A stretch of 64,000 nucleotides of DNA from Pycnococcus provasolii. Taxonomy: Eukaryota; Chlorophyta; Pseudoscourfieldiophyceae; Pseudoscourfieldiales; Pycnococcaceae. A model generated the notes under the pieces. That model was given only the letters and a program-made list of their open reading frames with translations. It was not told the origin of the DNA and searched no databases. The number at the start of each line of letters is the position of its first letter. Position 1 is the first letter of the stretch. This document shows, piece after piece, positions 8,995 through 18,746 of the stretch. A program made the translations under genes and the position numbers. The stretch covers positions 535,170 to 599,169 of the forward strand of contig OW568888.1 of NCBI GenBank assembly GCA_938743325.2. Reading direction: 5' to 3'.

Positions 8995-10425
8995 TTAAGT
9001 ACTTGTTACAAGACATGGGTGGCGCCTTTTCCCACCATGGCACGCTGCCTGGAGTTGGTACAATACTCCTCTCGTGTCCCTCCGGAACGGGCATACCCAA
9101 AGCGGCACGCAGCGCGAACGACAGCCGACCTGCTCTTGGTCGTTCCACCGCCGCCGCCTGTGCGCTCGTGTCGTCGCCCGTTCCCTGGTGCGTCCATGCT
9201 TCCTCCTCGAATTCCTTGCCTTCGTAGTACAGGTCACCGAAGCCGTCTTGCGCGAGCTCTCCTCCACAGACGACGTGGACACAGGCGCAGGCTTCGTCTT
9301 GCGCGAGCTCTCCTCCACAGACGACGAAGACACAGGCGCAGGCTTCGTCTTGCGCGAGCTCTCCTCCACAGACGACGAGGACACATGCGCAGGCTTCGTC
9401 GTGCGCGAGCTCTCCTCCACAGACGACGTGGACACAGGCACAGGCTTCGTCTTGCGCGAGCTCTCCTCCACAGACGACGTGGACACAGGCACAGGCTTCG
9501 TCTTGCGCGAGCTCTCCTCCACAGACGACGAAGACACATGCGCAGGCTTCGTCTTGCGTGTGCTCTCCTCCACAGACGACGTGGACACAGGCGCAGGCTT
9601 CGTCGTGCGCGAGCTCTCCTCCACAGACGACGTGGACACAGGCACAGGCTTCGTCTTGCGTGCGCTCTCCTCCACAGACGACGTGGACACAGGCGCAGGC
9701 TTCGTCTTGCGCGAGCTCTCCTCCACAGACGACGAAGACACATGCGCAGGCTTCGTCTTGCGCGAGCTCTCCTCCACAGACGACGAGGACACAGGCGCAG
9801 GCTTCGTCTTGCGTGCGCTGTCCTCGAGCGTTCGCGGCGACGGTTTCGGGCTCGTGTCCACCGCGCGATGTGAGATGTCGAAGCGCACGACAGGCACCTC
9901 GGCACGTTGTTTACGGGCGGCGGTCGCGTTTGTCTGCGCCGAGCGTCGCGTGGACGTCGAGCTTTGCGGCAGCGCTTCCCATCCCTTGTAGACTGAGCCG
10001 TAGCACTCTCCGCAGCACGTCGGGTTTTCCGTCGTGGTGAGTTTGAGGGGCAGCGTGGCGTCCAGTCTCGGGTTGTCCGCCGCGAACCTGGCCCTTGCTC
10101 TTGTCGTGAGCGGCCTCCACAGGAATTCACCCGTTCGTAGGCAGACTGGGCACCTATCTTTGGCCGGCTGTTCTGCTTCTCGCGTCTCCTTGTCTCTGAG
10201 CGGCAGGAAGTAGTGGTCACTGCACACTCTCCACTCGGAGCGTTCGTTGTCGAAGTCTTTATGCATTTTGTAGAACTTGATCGCCTCCGCGGTTGGCGGC
10301 CGCATGCGTTCGCCTCGTCCGGTGGTGCTGTCGAATAGCTCGAGGTTCCTCGATGGCGGGCACAGGCAGCACGACGCGGGGACCATGACGTGCACGCGTG
10401 CGAGCATGTGCGCGGACGACGACAT
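8995..10425 (-). CDS. Cys-rich N-terminal domain plus 17-residue Ser/Lys repeat protein
   Basis: The 476-residue frame has three parts. About residues 15-150 contain paired cysteines and histidine that could bind zinc: 'SCCLCPP', 'WRVCSDHYF', 'DRCPVCLRTGEF', 'TCCGECYGSVYKGW'. Residues about 200-400 are about 12 tandem copies of a 17-residue unit (SSVEESSRKTKPAPVST; 51 bp), very uniform at DNA level and rich in Ser/Thr and Lys. The end is Arg-rich. I recognise no family. A chromatin or adaptor role is only a guess from the putative zinc ribbons and charged repeats. The 3' end abuts the histone H3 variant gene, tail to tail, with about 25 bp between the stops. Confidence 0.65.
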   Translation of the reverse strand: MSSSAHMLARVHVMVPASCCLCPPSRNLELFDSTTGRGERMRPPTAEAIKFYKMHKDFDNERSEWRVCSDHYFLPLRDKETREAEQPAKDRCPVCLRTGEFLWRPLTTRARARFAADNPRLDATLPLKLTTTENPTCCGECYGSVYKGWEALPQSSTSTRRSAQTNATAARKQRAEVPVVRFDISHRAVDTSPKPSPRTLEDSARKTKPAPVSSSSVEESSRKTKPAHVSSSSVEESSRKTKPAPVSTSSVEESARKTKPVPVSTSSVEESSRTTKPAPVSTSSVEESTRKTKPAHVSSSSVEESSRKTKPVPVSTSSVEESSRKTKPVPVSTSSVEESSRTTKPAHVSSSSVEESSRKTKPAPVSSSSVEESSRKTKPAPVSTSSVEESSRKTASVTCTTKARNSRRKHGRTRERATTRAHRRRRWNDQEQVGCRSRCVPLWVCPFRRDTRGVLYQLQAACHGGKRRHPCLVTST

Positions 10426-11050
10426 ACTGTACGAGTATGTGGATATGATTGATAACTAAGGGAGAGAGGACAGGGAGGGTACATACCTCTCGCGACATCG
10501 GAGCACAAATATGCGCACGCAAGGTTCGTGGTGATAACGTTCTCCAGGTATGACCTTAAGGGTAGCCTGATAGGATCCGTAGATCACGCTTCACCCTAAC
10601 TCATGGGAAGCATGGGGCGGAGAGGTTTGGAGCTCAAGAGGCTAGGGAAAGCTCCAAACCATTTGGCGCTTAACAACCCCTAAAATGTGCACCCCTTCCC
10701 AAAAAAGATGCAGGTCATCCCTCTGGTCCAATCCCCTCATCGAGCGTTGTTACCTTTTTTCTTGGTTTTTTTTTTACGTAGTACAATAGTCCTTACTATC
10801 CCCTCTACCAACTCTAATAGACACTTGGTCGCACTCCCCTTTTCCCTCCTACCCTTCCCCTCGCAATACAATCACTTCCTTCTTTCCGAATGGCTCTCAC
10901 GGGGGGAGGGAGATGTGCGGTGCGAGGTACGGATGCCTTGGCCCGACGGCCGCCTTCGGGCCGCCCCGGGTCAGGCTCCACAATGGTTCGGTGAACCGCC
11001 TCGCGCCGTACCTCCCTCCCACTGTGGCAGCCATTCGGAAAGAATCTAGG
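10426..11050. other. Intergenic region with structured foldback
   Basis: No coding sequence is supported. It holds the upstream region of the minus-strand Cys/repeat protein, T-rich and C-rich low-complexity DNA, and from 10883 a GC-rich foldback that ends next to the giant repeat gene. Confidence 0.5.
10883..11041. ncRNA. Candidate structured RNA or foldback element (about 159 bp)
   Basis: Outer arms TTTCCGAATGGCT (10883-10895) and its exact complement (11029-11041) continue inward as an imperfect stem (GGGAGGGAG/CTCCCTCCC, then GGTACGG/CCGTACC). The interior contains smaller hairpins, for example GGCCCG...CGGGCC and GGTTC-GGT-GAACC. Nested stems of this kind suggest a folded RNA or a small palindromic element. 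I could not match it to tRNA, 5S rRNA, SRP RNA or a spliceosomal RNA by eye. Confidence 0.35.
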
Positions 11051-11073
11051 GCGGCGGTGCGGGCGACTTCACG

Positions 11074-14000
11074 GTGAGCGTCGGCGACGGCGACACCGGC
11101 GCGGGCGGTCTCGTGTCCTTGAGCGCGGGCGTGTCGACGGCGGCCTTCGAGTCGGGCGGGCTTGTGTCCGTGTCCGGCGGATCTGGCGCGTCGTCTGAGG
11201 GCGGCCGCGGCGGCGTGGTGACGCTGTCTGGCGGCTCCTCGCTCGGCGAGACGGGCTGCGTGCTGACGGAGTACAACTGCAGCGGCGTGATCGTGCCTTC
11301 GACGGTGTACGAGGCTGTGAAGCGCGGATGCACGCGCGACTGCTCGTTCTACGGCGCGGACACGCGCACGTTCATGTGCGGCACGATGCCGGTGAGCGTG
11401 GAGGAGCACGCGCTTGTGCTCGGCGGATGCACGCAGTACTGCCTCGGCGGTGCCGTGGAGATGTCCGGCGGCGCCTCGTCTTCCGGCGTGGGTGGCGCGC
11501 TGACGCTTCTCGGCGGCTCGAGCTCGGGCGAGTCCGAGATGAGCCGCGGCGGCCACGTGGAGCTGGCGGCTGGTACGTCCGCGCGCGGCGTGGGCGGCAG
11601 CGTGCTTGTGAGCTCCGGCTTCAGCGAGACGGGCACGAGCGGCGAGGTGATCGTACGCAGCGATCGCTCGGGCGTATCGGGCACGAGCGGCGCGGTGCTT
11701 GTTGCGTCCGGCCAGTCATGCGCGGGCGACAGCGGGTCGCTGACGCTGATCAGCGGCGCGTCTACGGGCGGCGCTGGCGGCGACATTCGCGTGGCGGTTG
11801 GCTCGGGCGACACGGGCGACGGCGGCTCAGTGGTTGTGAGCGCTGGCGACACGAGCGCCTCGTACGCGAGCGGCGGCGACGTGTTCGTGAGCGCGGGCAC
11901 CGGCACGGACACGACGAGTGGCTCTGGCGGCTCCGTGAGCGTGCTCGGCGGTGAGGCGCTGGGCGAGACGGAGGGCGCGGGCGGCTCTGTGAGCGTGCTT
12001 GGCGGTCAGTCCGTGAGCGGCGTGGGCGGCAGCGTATCTGTGGTGAGCGGCCGCAGCGTGACAGGCACGAGCGGATCCGTGCTCGTGCACACGCAGGACG
12101 CGGGCGTGTCGGGCACGAGCGGTCCCGTGACTGTGGAGACGGGCACGTCTTCGGCGGGCGCTTCGGGCGCGGTGCACGTGACCACGGGCGACGCGCGCGG
12201 CGGCGCCGGCGGCGACATCGCCGTGCGCGTGGGCGCGGGCGACACGGGTCCTGGCGGCGTGCTGACGCTGTCTGCGGGCCTGACGACCGCGGCGAACGCG
12301 ACGGGCGGCGCGATCGAGGTGACGGGCGGCTCTGCGACGAGCGCGCTCGGAGGCATCGGTGGCGGCGTTTCGGTGTCTGCAGGCTACGGCGCGGACGCGG
12401 GCGGCGCGGTGGTAGTGTCTGGCGGCGCAGGCGCCTCGGGCGACAGCGGCGACGTGATCGTGCTCACGCCTTATGCGGGCACGAGCGGCGTGAGCGGCGC
12501 CTTGTCCCTGACGAGCGGCGCGTCGACGGCAGGCCGCACCGGCTCAGTGTCGGTGGTGACGGGCGACGCCTCGGGCGGCGGTGCGGGCGACTTCACGGTG
12601 AGCGTCGGCGACGGCGACACCGGCGCGGGCGGTCTCGTGTCCTTGAGCGCGGGCGTGTCGACGGCGGCCTTCGAGTCGGGCGGGCTTGTGTCCGTGTCCG
12701 GCGGATCTGGCGCGTCGTCTGAGGGCGGCCGCGGCGGCGTGGTGACGCTGTCTGGCGGCTCCTCGCTCGGCGAGACGGGCTGCGTGCTGACGGAGTACAA
12801 CTGCAGCGGCGTGATCGTGCCTTCGACGGTGTACGAGGCTGTGAAGCGCGGATGCACGCGCGACTGCTCGTTCTACGGCGCGGACACGCGCACGTTCATG
12901 TGCGGCACGATGCCGGTGAGCGTGGAGGAGCACGCGCTTGTGCTCGGCGGATGCACGCAGTACTGCCTCGGCGGTGCCGTGGAGATGTCCGGCGGCGCCT
13001 CGTCTTCCGGCGTGGGTGGCGCGCTGACGCTTCTCGGCGGCTCGAGCTCGGGCGAGTCCGAGATGAGCCGCGGCGGCCACGTGGAGCTGGCGGCTGGTAC
13101 GTCCGCGCGCGGCGTGGGCGGCAGCGTGCTTGTGAGCTCCGGCTTCAGCGAGACGGGCACGAGCGGCGAGGTGATCGTACGCAGCGATCGCTCGGGCGTA
13201 TCGGGCACGAGCGGCGCGGTGCTTGTTGCGTCCGGCCAGTCATGCGCGGGCGACAGCGGGTCGCTGACGCTGATCAGCGGCGCGTCTACGGGCGGCGCTG
13301 GCGGCGACATTCGCGTGGCGGTTGGCTCGGGCGACACGGGCGACGGCGGCTCAGTGGTTGTGAGCGCTGGCGACACGAGCGCCTCGTACGCGAGCGGCGG
13401 CGACGTGTTCGTGAGCGCGGGCACCGGCACGGACACGACGAGTGGCTCTGGCGGCTCCGTGAGCGTGCTCGGCGGTGAGGCGCTGGGCGAGACGGAGGGC
13501 GCGGGCGGCTCTGTGAGCGTGCTTGGCGGTCAGTCCGTGAGCGGCGTGGGCGGCAGCGTATCTGTGGTGAGCGGCCGCAGCGTGACAGGCACGAGCGGAT
13601 CCGTGCTCGTGCACACGCAGGACGCGGGCGTGTCGGGCACGAGCGGTCCCGTGACTGTGGAGACGGGCACGTCTTCGGCGGGCGCTTCGGGCGCGGTGCA
13701 CGTGACCACGGGCGACGCGCGCGGCGGCGCCGGCGGCGACATCGCCGTGCGCGTGGGCGCGGGCGACACGGGTCCTGGCGGCGTGCTGACGCTGTCTGCG
13801 GGCCTGACGACCGCGGCGAACGCGACGGGCGGCTCTGCGACGAGCGCGCTCGGAGGCATCGGTGGCGGCGTTTCGGTGTCTGCAGGCTACGGCGCGGACG
13901 CGGGCGGCGCGGTGGTAGTGTCTGGCGGCGCAGGCGCCTCGGGCGACAGCGGCGACGTGATCGTGCTCACGCCTGATGCGGGCACGAGCGGCGTGAGCGG

Positions 14001-14667
14001 CGCCTTGTCCCTGACGAGCGGCGCGTCGACGGCAGGCCGCAGCGGCTCAGTGTCGGTGGTGACGGGCGACGCCTTGGGCGGCGCTACGGGCGACTTGGTG
14101 AGCGTCGGCGACGGCGACACCGGCGCGGGCGGTCTCGTGTCCTTGAGCGCGGGCGTGTCGACGGCGGCCTTCGAGTCGGGCGGGCTTGTGTCCGTGTCCG
14201 GCGGATCTGGCGCGTCGTCTGAGGGCGGCCGCGGCGGCGTGGTGACGCTGTCTGGCGGCTCCTCGCTCGGCGAGACGGGCTGCGTGCTGACGGAGTACAA
14301 CTGCAGCGGCGTGATCGTGCCTTCGACGGTGTACGAGGCTGTGAAGCGCGGATGCACGCGCGACTGCTCGTTCCTGGTGGAGACGATCTTCGACTCGCTG
14401 AACGCCAAGGCGGCGATGTACGCGCTCGAGAAGGTGGGCAAGCGCATTCCCGTGCTCAACGATGAGGATGGCGGCTTCCGAAAGTTCCTCGGGCACAAGA
14501 TTGAGAATGCCGACAATCTCTGTCGCCCCGAGGCTCAGGCGGCGGCGCCGTCTGCCTGTGCGGGCGCAGGCGCAGGCGCAGGCGCAGGTGCACCGTTCGA
14601 CCCGAAAACGCGATACAAGCGATTGTGTACGCCGAGGATGGTATTGCGATTGCCACGTACACGATAA
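11074..14667 (+). CDS. Giant Gly/Ser/Val repeat protein fragment (beta-solenoid-like), fused to foreign pieces at its 3' end
   Basis: A 1,197-residue frame is built of 14-17-residue units of the form GGSVxVxSGxSxxGxSG, predicted to stack as beta strands; such proteins are usually large and secreted or on the surface. At DNA level there is a 1,524-bp unit (11051-12574), a second near-identical copy (12575-about 14095, lacking 21 bp encoding 7 residues) and a partial third copy. Each carries a Cys-containing insert ('TGCVLTEYNCSGVIVPS', 'KRGCTRDCSFYGADTRTF', 'LGGCTQYCLGG'). At 14372 the third copy breaks inside 'CTRDCSF' and continues into a methionine-synthase piece, then unrelated sequence. 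There is no signal peptide at the start; the frame is open upstream of the first ATG, so the 5' end is missing. Confidence 0.7.
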   Translation: MSVGDGDTGAGGLVSLSAGVSTAAFESGGLVSVSGGSGASSEGGRGGVVTLSGGSSLGETGCVLTEYNCSGVIVPSTVYEAVKRGCTRDCSFYGADTRTFMCGTMPVSVEEHALVLGGCTQYCLGGAVEMSGGASSSGVGGALTLLGGSSSGESEMSRGGHVELAAGTSARGVGGSVLVSSGFSETGTSGEVIVRSDRSGVSGTSGAVLVASGQSCAGDSGSLTLISGASTGGAGGDIRVAVGSGDTGDGGSVVVSAGDTSASYASGGDVFVSAGTGTDTTSGSGGSVSVLGGEALGETEGAGGSVSVLGGQSVSGVGGSVSVVSGRSVTGTSGSVLVHTQDAGVSGTSGPVTVETGTSSAGASGAVHVTTGDARGGAGGDIAVRVGAGDTGPGGVLTLSAGLTTAANATGGAIEVTGGSATSALGGIGGGVSVSAGYGADAGGAVVVSGGAGASGDSGDVIVLTPYAGTSGVSGALSLTSGASTAGRTGSVSVVTGDASGGGAGDFTVSVGDGDTGAGGLVSLSAGVSTAAFESGGLVSVSGGSGASSEGGRGGVVTLSGGSSLGETGCVLTEYNCSGVIVPSTVYEAVKRGCTRDCSFYGADTRTFMCGTMPVSVEEHALVLGGCTQYCLGGAVEMSGGASSSGVGGALTLLGGSSSGESEMSRGGHVELAAGTSARGVGGSVLVSSGFSETGTSGEVIVRSDRSGVSGTSGAVLVASGQSCAGDSGSLTLISGASTGGAGGDIRVAVGSGDTGDGGSVVVSAGDTSASYASGGDVFVSAGTGTDTTSGSGGSVSVLGGEALGETEGAGGSVSVLGGQSVSGVGGSVSVVSGRSVTGTSGSVLVHTQDAGVSGTSGPVTVETGTSSAGASGAVHVTTGDARGGAGGDIAVRVGAGDTGPGGVLTLSAGLTTAANATGGSATSALGGIGGGVSVSAGYGADAGGAVVVSGGAGASGDSGDVIVLTPDAGTSGVSGALSLTSGASTAGRSGSVSVVTGDALGGATGDLVSVGDGDTGAGGLVSLSAGVSTAAFESGGLVSVSGGSGASSEGGRGGVVTLSGGSSLGETGCVLTEYNCSGVIVPSTVYEAVKRGCTRDCSFLVETIFDSLNAKAAMYALEKVGKRIPVLNDEDGGFRKFLGHKIENADNLCRPEAQAAAPSACAGAGAGAGAGAPFDPKTRYKRLCTPRMVLRLPRTR
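14373..14451 (+). pseudogene. Second methionine-synthase fragment, inserted in frame
   Basis: Codons here read 'LVETIFDSLNAKAAMYALEK' and 'VGKRIP', the same MetH homocysteine-domain motif as at 441-545, with different synonymous codons and five residues missing. It is joined in frame after 'CTRDCSF' of the giant repeat gene, with TTC shared at the junction. The following 'VLNDEDGGFRKFLGHKIENA' is not MetH and I do not recognise it. Confidence 0.75.
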
Positions 14668-16228
14668 CGGTGCGCCGCCTTACTGGCTCCGAGCTTATCG
14701 ACCTCGAGGTGTTCGCGCCGGATCTCAGCAACAAGCTTGATGGATTCGCGTTCAAGCATGCTTTTGCGGCGGAAACGTTCACCTACCAGGTGTACGCTCC
14801 GACGATTGCGACCGTCGCCTTTGTTCGCCCGACGTCGCGCGACGCTGACGCCACGATCACCATGACCACCTCGCACGTGCCTGTGAACGCGGGCCGACGC
14901 CGCCTCAGCGCTGTTGGGTGCGATGCCGCCGCAGGACAGAACTCCGGGGACTTTGTGCTGCAGCAGGCAACGGTCAGCGACTCAATTTGCCTTGTGTTTG
15001 GCACGAACACGTTCGAGGTCACGGTGAAGAATGGCGCGAATCCTGCGTCAACCTACACGCTAATCGTCACGCGCCGTGCCGCGGATGCACTGCTCATCAA
15101 CCTGTTCGCAATTGTCGCGCTTTCCTTCGCGGACCCCAAGCCGTACATCACGGATACGGACTTCACGCCCCCCCCCAAGGAATCGGATCATCGGCATCAA
15201 CATGGACGACAACCTGAAGGCTACAAGTGTCCCGTGACCGCCGGGAAGTGGAGCTTCGTCAGCGGGCGCTACGACGGATCGTCGATGTACATGAACGTCG
15301 ACGGATACGACTGCCAGTTCAAGCACTTTACGCAAGCGCCTTTCAGCGAGAAGGCTCTCTTCCCCGAGGAGTCGACGAGCGGCATTGCCATCGGACGCGA
15401 GCTTGCCTCCGAGATGGTGACTGGTGCACCCGAGGACAAGCGCATTTTCCAGGGCGAGATCTACGCCGTCTCGATGAAGTCGTCCGTCGCCTTCTCCGTT
15501 TCCGACGCTCACTGCCTGCCGTCGGAAACGGCGTCTGACCTTGTTCTCGACCTCAAGGGATCTGAGGTTGCCACGGCGTCGAAGATGAACAACTTTGCCA
15601 ACGACACGAAGAACACGAGGTTCGCGCAGTACGGCGACGCGAGCGTCACCTCGCGAGGCATGCCTTTCACGCAGTTCACAAACTCGACGTGCGGTACGTA
15701 CGGAGCCGACGCCACGAAGTCGACGCCTGACGGCGCCGCGCTCCACGAGGGTGTTGCCGGACAGTGCATGTCGTTCTCGATCACCGCCGTGGACATGTGC
15801 GGATCGAAGCTCAAGGAGGGTGGCTCGGGCTTCAAGGTGGAGGTGGTTGGACCGCTGCACCTTCACACGCATGTTCTCACGCTCACGCCCGGCTCTGGCA
15901 TCGAGGATGTTGGCGATGGATCGTACCTCGTGAAGTTCACGCGCGACCTCTCGGGATACTACAAGATCAACGTGCTCCTCGACGGCACGGCGATGGCGCA
16001 GTACAACATCAAGACGTACGTGCACCCCTACGTCACGGATGCGGCCACGACGTTCCTTTACGATGTCGACGCACGGTCCAGCGCCCGCCCATCATCTACT
16101 ACATCGCGTGCGCGAAAACGTTTGACACGGAGCTCGCGAAGTACTCCGAGGACAAGATGGAGGCGACGCTGAACCCGACCAAGGGTGCGAAGGGCGGTAT
16201 TGCCATCGACAGCCGAGGCGGCGGCTGA
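14625..16228 (+). pseudogene. Surface-protein fragment: cadherin-like, LamG-like and filamin-like domains
   Basis: Domain order from the frame 14625-16172: a cadherin-like beta-sandwich (about 14690-15090; 'TFEVTVKNGANPASTYTLIV' is its closing strand); a concanavalin/LamG-like part (about 15220-15520; 'VTAGKWSFVSGRYDGSSMYM', 'IFQGEIYAVSMKS'); and a filamin-type Ig domain (about 15750-16040; 'SFSITAVDMCGSKLKEGGSG', 'VKFTRDLSGYYKINVLLDG'). Such modules form extracellular adhesins. Near 15120-15230 the order is disturbed and a C-run joins segments. At about 16070 the frame turns into Arg/Ser nonsense while another frame continues 'KTFDTELAKYSEDKMEATLN' to 16228, so there is at least one frameshift. 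There is no signal peptide and no natural end. Confidence 0.6.
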
Positions 16229-16378
16229 TCTCGCGCTTCGTACGACGGTCGCACGTGGCAGACAAAAATTCGTGCTCACCACCGGTCACTAGGGATGGCA
16301 ACGACGGTACGCTCGGATAGGTGGAGGCGATTGGGGAGAAAGATGAAACGTGTAACACAAAAAAAAACAATTTTTTTA

Positions 16379-18712
16379 TTAAACAACCTTATAGCTTCGT
16401 AGCTTGCATCGGACACTCTCGTCCGATGCATCCAACAAACCAACGCAGTGTTTTGTTTCTTGGAACACACTATGATTTGCGCACAGGAACTGTCCTGCAC
16501 GCAAATCATGTCCGAACGGGTACCAATGCGACTGGCCAAGCAGTTCGACGCACATGTGCTGAGATTCGGTGAGGTCGCGCGGGCGTCCCTTGTCGTCCTC
16601 GTGAAGGGAACAACACCACACGGCGACGCCGTGTGTCGGTGGATGGTGCGAGGTGTGGTGTCCTGTGTTGCTGCGCACCTCCACCACTCTCCATGCGTGG
16701 CCCGCCGGCAGAGTCTTCGCGGCCGAGGCGCACCTTATTAGCTCCTGCACCACCACCTCATCCAGCCTCGGCGGAGCCACGCCGTCGTGGTGGCCGTAGT
16801 GGTTGCAATATTTGTTTGTTGCCACGCGCGTCGACCCTGCCACGAACCACGGATTCGCATCCGTGATCCGCAGCAGTTTTGCCGCAAGCGCGTGCGACTC
16901 CCACCTTGAGCCAAATGTTCCAACAACAGGCGGCGGCGGCGGCGGCGGCGGCGGGGGCGGCGGCGAGGGCGGGGGCGGCGGCGAGGGCGGGGGCGGCGGC
17001 GAGGGCGGGGGCGGCGGCGAGGTAGGGGGCGGCGGCGAGGTAGGGGGCGGCGGCTCCCACTCCGACAAACTCCGCCGTCTTGGCCGGGTTGGCCGAACTT
17101 GGCGCATCTTGCATCCGAGGAAGTCGCCGAACGATGTCCAGCCAGATGACTTGTACGGCCTGTTAGGATTAGCTGGAATGTCGGGAGGTCGCGCGCCAGA
17201 CTTCTTCCACGCCTTCCACTCATACCAGCTCTTCAGGCCGAGCGTGCGCACGTACGTGCGCGCATCCGCGAACGTGCGAAATGAGCCTGCCACTTTGCCC
17301 ACGTCGAATCCGAGGAAGTCTCCGTACGACGTCCAGCCCGATGACGCGTACGTCTTATCAGGAGTGCTTGGAATGTCGGGAGGTCGCGCGCCAGACTTCT
17401 TCCACGCACGCCACTCCTTCTCGCTCTTCAGGCCGAGCGTGTGCACGTACGTGCGCGCATCCGCGAACGTGCGAAATGAGCCTGCCACTTTGCCCACGTC
17501 GAATCCGAGGAAGTCTCCGTACGACGTCCAGCCTGTCGACGCATACTTCTTGTCAGGATTGCCCGGAATATCACACGGTCGCTTGCCTGACTTCTTCCAC
17601 GCACGCCACTCCTTCTCGCTCTTCAGACCGAGCGTGTGCACGTACGTGCGCGCATCCGCGAACGTGCGAAATGAGCCTGCCACCTTGCCGTCCGCGTATC
17701 CGAGGAAGTCTCCGTACAACATCCAGCCCGATGACCTGTACGTCTCCTCAGGAGCGCTCGGAATGTCGGGCGGCCTCGCGCCTGACGAACTCCACGCACG
17801 CCACTCCTCCACGCTCTTCAGGCCGAGCGTTCGCACGTACGCCCGCGCATCCTCGAACGTGCGAAACGTTGTACTCCGCGCCGCCTTGCCCACTGCAAAT
17901 CCGAGGAAGTCGCCCCACGATGTCCAGCCTGTCGACGCATACTTCTTGACAGGATTGCCCGGAATATCACACGGTCGCTTGCCTGACTTCTTCCACGCCT
18001 CCCACGCCTCCTTGCTCTTCAGGCCGAGCGTTCGCACGTACGCGCGCGCATCCTCGAACGAGCGAAACGAGCCAGTTGCCTTGCCGTCCGCGTATCCGAG
18101 GAAGTCTCCGTACAACATCCAGCCCGATGACCTGTACGTCTGCTCAGGAGCGCTCGGAATGTCGGGCGGTCGTGCACCTGACTTCTTCCACGCACGCCAC
18201 TCCTCCTGGCTCTTCAGACCGAGCGTGTGCACGTACGTGCGCGCATCCGCGAACGTGCGAAATGAGCCTGCCACCTTGCCGTCCGCGTATCCGAGGAAGT
18301 CTCCGTACAACATCCAGCCCGATGACCTGTACGTCTGCTCAGGAGCGCTCGGAATGTCGGGCGGTCGTGCACCTGACTTGCTCCACGCCTCCCACGCCTC
18401 CTTGCTCTTCAGGCCGAGCGTTCGCACGTACGCGCGCGCATCCTCGAACGAGCGAAACGAGCCAGTTGCCTTGCCCACTGCAAATCCGTGGAAGTCGCCC
18501 CACGATGTCTTAGGATTACTTGGAATGTGGTGCGGGCGTTTGCCTGACGTACTCCACGCCTTCCACTCCTCCTCACTCTTCAGACCGAGCGTTCGCACGT
18601 ACTCGCGCGCATCCTCGAACGTGCGAAACTCTTTGTTGTGCGGGCCCCGGGCACGCTTCGCTGGCGTGGAAGCCGTGGATTCAGGCGTGCCCAATTTCCT
18701 CTTCCGCGGCAT
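16379..18712 (-). CDS. Integrase-repeat protein with eight approx. 66-residue repeats, poly-proline linker and unknown C-terminal domain
   Basis: The 777-residue protein begins with a nuclear-localisation-like 'MPRKRKLGTPESTASTPAKR'. Eight repeats follow, with consensus FRTFxDARxYVRTLGLKS (then xEWxAWxKSG, RPPDIPSxP, SSGWxSYGDFLGY). These match the short repeat widespread in marine algal and large-DNA-virus proteins and often labelled 'phage-integrase repeat'; it probably binds nucleic acid, but this is not shown. A long Pro run from a GGC/GGCGAGGGC microsatellite separates a C-terminal domain of about 190 residues with many His, Trp and Cys ('GHAWRVVEVRSNTGHHTSHH', 'HMCVELLGQSHWYPFGHDL') that I do not recognise. 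No catalytic tyrosine-recombinase motif is visible. A second gene of the family lies at 22084. Confidence 0.75.
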   Translation of the reverse strand: MPRKRKLGTPESTASTPAKRARGPHNKEFRTFEDAREYVRTLGLKSEEEWKAWSTSGKRPHHIPSNPKTSWGDFHGFAVGKATGSFRSFEDARAYVRTLGLKSKEAWEAWSKSGARPPDIPSAPEQTYRSSGWMLYGDFLGYADGKVAGSFRTFADARTYVHTLGLKSQEEWRAWKKSGARPPDIPSAPEQTYRSSGWMLYGDFLGYADGKATGSFRSFEDARAYVRTLGLKSKEAWEAWKKSGKRPCDIPGNPVKKYASTGWTSWGDFLGFAVGKAARSTTFRTFEDARAYVRTLGLKSVEEWRAWSSSGARPPDIPSAPEETYRSSGWMLYGDFLGYADGKVAGSFRTFADARTYVHTLGLKSEKEWRAWKKSGKRPCDIPGNPDKKYASTGWTSYGDFLGFDVGKVAGSFRTFADARTYVHTLGLKSEKEWRAWKKSGARPPDIPSTPDKTYASSGWTSYGDFLGFDVGKVAGSFRTFADARTYVRTLGLKSWYEWKAWKKSGARPPDIPANPNRPYKSSGWTSFGDFLGCKMRQVRPTRPRRRSLSEWEPPPPTSPPPPTSPPPPPSPPPPPSPPPPPSPPPPPPPPPPPPVVGTFGSRWESHALAAKLLRITDANPWFVAGSTRVATNKYCNHYGHHDGVAPPRLDEVVVQELIRCASAAKTLPAGHAWRVVEVRSNTGHHTSHHPPTHGVAVWCCSLHEDDKGRPRDLTESQHMCVELLGQSHWYPFGHDLRAGQFLCANHSVFQETKHCVGLLDASDESVRCKLRSYKVV

Positions 18713-18746
18713 TCCTAGGGTTTTTTTTTCAGGCCGTTAGTCATGT

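Noticed and set aside
11328-13859. Arg/His-rich and Pro/Thr-rich frames on other strands of the giant repeat gene
   Set aside because: These are translation shadows of GGC/GCG-rich repeats. Only the Gly/Ser/Val frame has a regular strand pattern and Cys-containing inserts.
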